6,952 bases of DNA from Nitrospiraceae bacterium. GTDB taxonomy: Bacteria; Nitrospirota; Nitrospiria; Nitrospirales; Nitrospiraceae. This document shows positions 5,098 through 6,952 of this stretch, piece after piece. The stretch covers positions 1 through 6,952 of the forward strand of contig JAABQN010000106.1 in NCBI GenBank assembly GCA_011391455.1, given 5' to 3'. The stretch's first letter is position 1; every line of letters starts with the position of its first letter. The notes below the pieces were generated by a model. It did not search any database. It was not told the DNA's origin and was given only the letters and a program-made list of their open reading frames with translations. Made by a program: the position numbers and the translations under genes.

Positions 5098-6250
5098 CCG
5101 GATCAGGATTGATCTTGGCACGACCAGAAGACTTGGAAGAACGGGCAGTTTTCTTGGCTGAGGCAGGAATTTTCGGCGTGGGTGTTTTCACATCGGCGTT
5201 CTGTGCGCGATGGAGTAAAGCATGGTCCATCAGCACCAGCGCCATCATGGCTTCGGCAATCGGCGTCGCTCTGATACCAACGCAGGGATCGTGACGGCCA
5301 TTCGTTTCGACGGTCACTGGCTTGCCCTGCTTATCGATAGACCGGCGAGCCACACGGATGCTCGACGTCGGCTTAATCCCGATCGTGACGACGATATCCT
5401 GCCCGGTTGAAATCCCGCCGAGAATGCCCCCGGCATGATTGGTCACAAATCCGTCCGGGGTCAGCTCGTCTCCATGCTCTGACCCACGCTGCGTCACAGA
5501 AGCAAAACCTGATCCGATCTCGACCGCCTTCACCGCATTGATGCTCATCATGGCGCCGGCCAAATCTGCATCGAGCTTCGCGTAGACCGGCCCACCCCAC
5601 CCTACCGGCACGGATTCAGCCACCGTGGTGATCCTTGCCCCAACCGAATCGCCTGCTTTTCGCAATTCATCCATGAACGATTCAAGCTTCGGCACGATCG
5701 CAGAGTTTGCAGAAAAAAATGGATTCTTACCGACCTCATCCCAACTCTTAAACGGTGCTTCAATCGGGCCAAGCTGACTCAGATAGCCACGAATCACAAC
5801 CCCGTACTTCTCCCTGAGCCATTTCCTCGCGATCGCCGCTGCCGCCACTCGTACCGCTGTTTCACGCGCAGAAGCCCTCCCGCCGCCGCGATGGTCGCGA
5901 ATGCCATACTTCTGCCAATAGGTATAGTCTGCGTGGCCGGGCCGGAAGGTATCGATCAGGTTGCCGTAGTCCTTGCTGCGGGCGTCTTCGTTTCGAATGA
6001 GGAGCGCGATGGGCGTACCGGTCGTCTTGCCTTCAAAGACACCGGAGAGGATTTCGACCCTGTCGGATTCCTGCCGCTGCGTGACGTGGCGGGAAGTACC
6101 GGGCTTACGCCGATCGAGGTCGTGTTGGATATCATCGACAGAGAGGGCCAGACCGGGAGGACAGCCATCCACGACACAGCCAATCGCAGGCCCGTGGCTC
6201 TCGCCGAATGACGTAACAGTGAAGATATGCCCGAACGAATTGCCTGCCAT
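5087..6250 (-). CDS. aroC: Chorismate synthase
   Basis: It catalyses the last shikimate-pathway step, 5-enolpyruvylshikimate-3-phosphate to chorismate, using reduced FMN, in the cytoplasm. Landmarks are GESHGPAIGCVVDGCPPG at 16-33 with active-site His19 and RPGHADYTY at 103-111 with His106. Next are the glycine-rich HRGGGRASARET at 120-131, NHAGGILGGISTG at 271-283 and RHDPCVGIRATPIAEAM at 319-335 with Asp321. This is the long form with the insert region, like E. coli AroC (361 residues); the core ends near NADVKTPTPKIP (351-362). About 25 further residues, rich in Ala, Lys and Ser and ending PDPDEA, form an extension. The ATG at 6250 is 18 bases after the aspS stop, and GGAGGAG (6268-6262) ends 11 bases before it, a slightly long spacing. 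The ABC ATPase gene overlaps its 3' end. Confidence 0.97.
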   Translation of the reverse strand: MAGNSFGHIFTVTSFGESHGPAIGCVVDGCPPGLALSVDDIQHDLDRRKPGTSRHVTQRQESDRVEILSGVFEGKTTGTPIALLIRNEDARSKDYGNLIDTFRPGHADYTYWQKYGIRDHRGGGRASARETAVRVAAAAIARKWLREKYGVVIRGYLSQLGPIEAPFKSWDEVGKNPFFSANSAIVPKLESFMDELRKAGDSVGARITTVAESVPVGWGGPVYAKLDADLAGAMMSINAVKAVEIGSGFASVTQRGSEHGDELTPDGFVTNHAGGILGGISTGQDIVVTIGIKPTSSIRVARRSIDKQGKPVTVETNGRHDPCVGIRATPIAEAMMALVLMDHALLHRAQNADVKTPTPKIPASAKKTARSSKSSGRAKINPDPDEA

Positions 6251-6261
6251 GGGGTGGATGA

Positions 6262-6268
6262 CTCCTCC
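6262..6268 (-). promoter_or_regulatory. Ribosome binding site of aroC
   Basis: GGAGGAG on the minus strand directly follows the aspS stop codon and ends 11 bases before the aroC ATG, so reinitiation by ribosomes finishing aspS is plausible. Confidence 0.6.
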
Positions 6269-6952
6269 CTATTCCACGAGATCGAGCTTGATGCGTAATT
6301 CTTTTAGTTGATCGGTACCGACCGCAGATGGCGCATCGGTCAGCGGACATTGCGCCCGTTGTGTTTTGGGGAACGCGATCACGTCTCGAATCGAATCGGC
6401 GCCGCCCAACAACATGATAAGCCGGTCGAGTCCGAAGGCAATCCCGCCGTGCGGAGGCGCCCCATAGTCGAGCGCATCGAGCAAGAACCCGAACTTGGCC
6501 TGTGCTTGCTCTTTGTCCATGCCGAGCAGGTCGAGAATGCGCAGCTGAATATCGCTCCGATGGTTCCGGATGCTCCCTCCGCCGATCTCGCTTCCGTTCA
6601 GCACCATGTCATAGGCCTTCGCCCGTACTTTGAGCGGCTCAGAGCCCAGGAATGAAACATCCTCATCCATCGGCGCAGCAAAGGGATTGTGCATGAAAAT
6701 GTATCGCTTTTCTTCCGGCGAATAATCCAGCAAGGGAAACTCCACAACCCATACGGGCTTCCAGGCAGCTGTATCGATCAATTTCAACTCTTCACCCAGC
6801 AAGAGCCTGATGCGGCCCAACACATCGTGGACAATCGCAGCCTTGTCAGCGCCGAAAAGGACAAGATCCCCAGGCTTGGCGTCAGGAAGGGCCACCGCAA
6901 AAGCCTTGGCATCCAGGAACTTGGCGATCACAGACTCAAGCTGCCCCTCGGG
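6269..6952 (-). CDS. aspS: Aspartyl-tRNA synthetase, C-terminal part (cut by window edge)
   Basis: It attaches aspartate to tRNA(Asp) in the cytoplasm, a class II aminoacyl-tRNA synthetase. The last 227 residues are present of the roughly 590 usual for bacterial AspRS; the start lies beyond the window. The visible part begins in the bacterial-type GAD insertion (PEGQLESVIAKFL, LVLFGADK) and returns to the catalytic domain at WVVEFPLLDY, MHNPFAAP and AYDMVLNGSEIGGGSIR. Class II motif 3 follows as GIAFGLDRLIML, with the ATP-binding Arg at residue 177 of the fragment, and then the conserved IRDVIAFPKT. The frame stays open to the window edge, so a GTG at 6931 is internal, not a start. The anticodon-binding domain is outside, so it cannot be judged whether the enzyme also charges tRNA(Asn). 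aroC follows after 18 bases. Confidence 0.97.
   Translation of the reverse strand, partial: PEGQLESVIAKFLDAKAFAVALPDAKPGDLVLFGADKAAIVHDVLGRIRLLLGEELKLIDTAAWKPVWVVEFPLLDYSPEEKRYIFMHNPFAAPMDEDVSFLGSEPLKVRAKAYDMVLNGSEIGGGSIRNHRSDIQLRILDLLGMDKEQAQAKFGFLLDALDYGAPPHGGIAFGLDRLIMLLGGADSIRDVIAFPKTQRAQCPLTDAPSAVGTDQLKELRIKLDLVE

Noticed and set aside
5891..6211. Plus-strand open frames antisense to aroC
   Set aside because: aroC motifs are intact across this stretch, and the opposite-strand frames show no protein family features.
1..6952. CRISPR arrays, tRNA or rRNA genes, insertion sequences, phage genes
   Set aside because: No regularly spaced repeats, cloverleaf-like segments, transposase motifs or terminal inverted repeats were seen on reading both strands.

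Overview
The window reads as ordinary chromosomal DNA of a Gram-negative, moderately GC-rich bacterium. Two genes encode lipoproteins with clear lipoboxes, one of them carrying a peptidoglycan-binding OmpA domain, which implies a cell with a periplasm and outer membrane. The overall gene style suggests a Nitrospirota (Nitrospira-like) genome, but that is an impression from the protein sequences and was not tested. There is no sign of phage, insertion sequences, CRISPR or tRNA/rRNA genes.

Layout. Positions 1-100 hold nothing clearly assignable. A minus-strand gene (about 101-685) encodes an RluE-type 23S rRNA pseudouridine synthase. It is separated by a divergent control region of about 345 bases from a plus-strand block of four envelope genes. 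These are a coiled-coil lipoprotein with a C-terminal OmpA domain (1031-2077), a DUF2959 lipoprotein (2234-2890), a YpfJ-type zinc metallopeptidase anchored by one membrane helix (2931-3794) and a small FUN14-family membrane protein (3810-4262). The divergent region contains a perfect TATAAT element and an 18-base inverted repeat. A strong hairpin and a cluster of overlapping palindromes lie between the first and second envelope genes. The last three genes are therefore probably their own transcription unit, with gaps of 40 and 15 bases.

Facing this block is a minus-strand operon running in from the right edge. It holds the C-terminal part of aspS (aspartyl-tRNA synthetase, 6269-6952, cut by the window edge), then aroC (chorismate synthase, 5087-6250), then a stand-alone ABC ATPase that starts inside the end of aroC (4306-5097). 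The first two are core metabolism and translation. The ATPase has no permease partner in view.

No undescribed system is demonstrated. The best candidate for something under-described is the four-gene envelope cluster: two lipoproteins of apparently different sorting type, a periplasm-facing protease and a FUN14 membrane protein. Several start codons were moved downstream from the longest open frame because a ribosome binding site and signal peptide support the shorter form.
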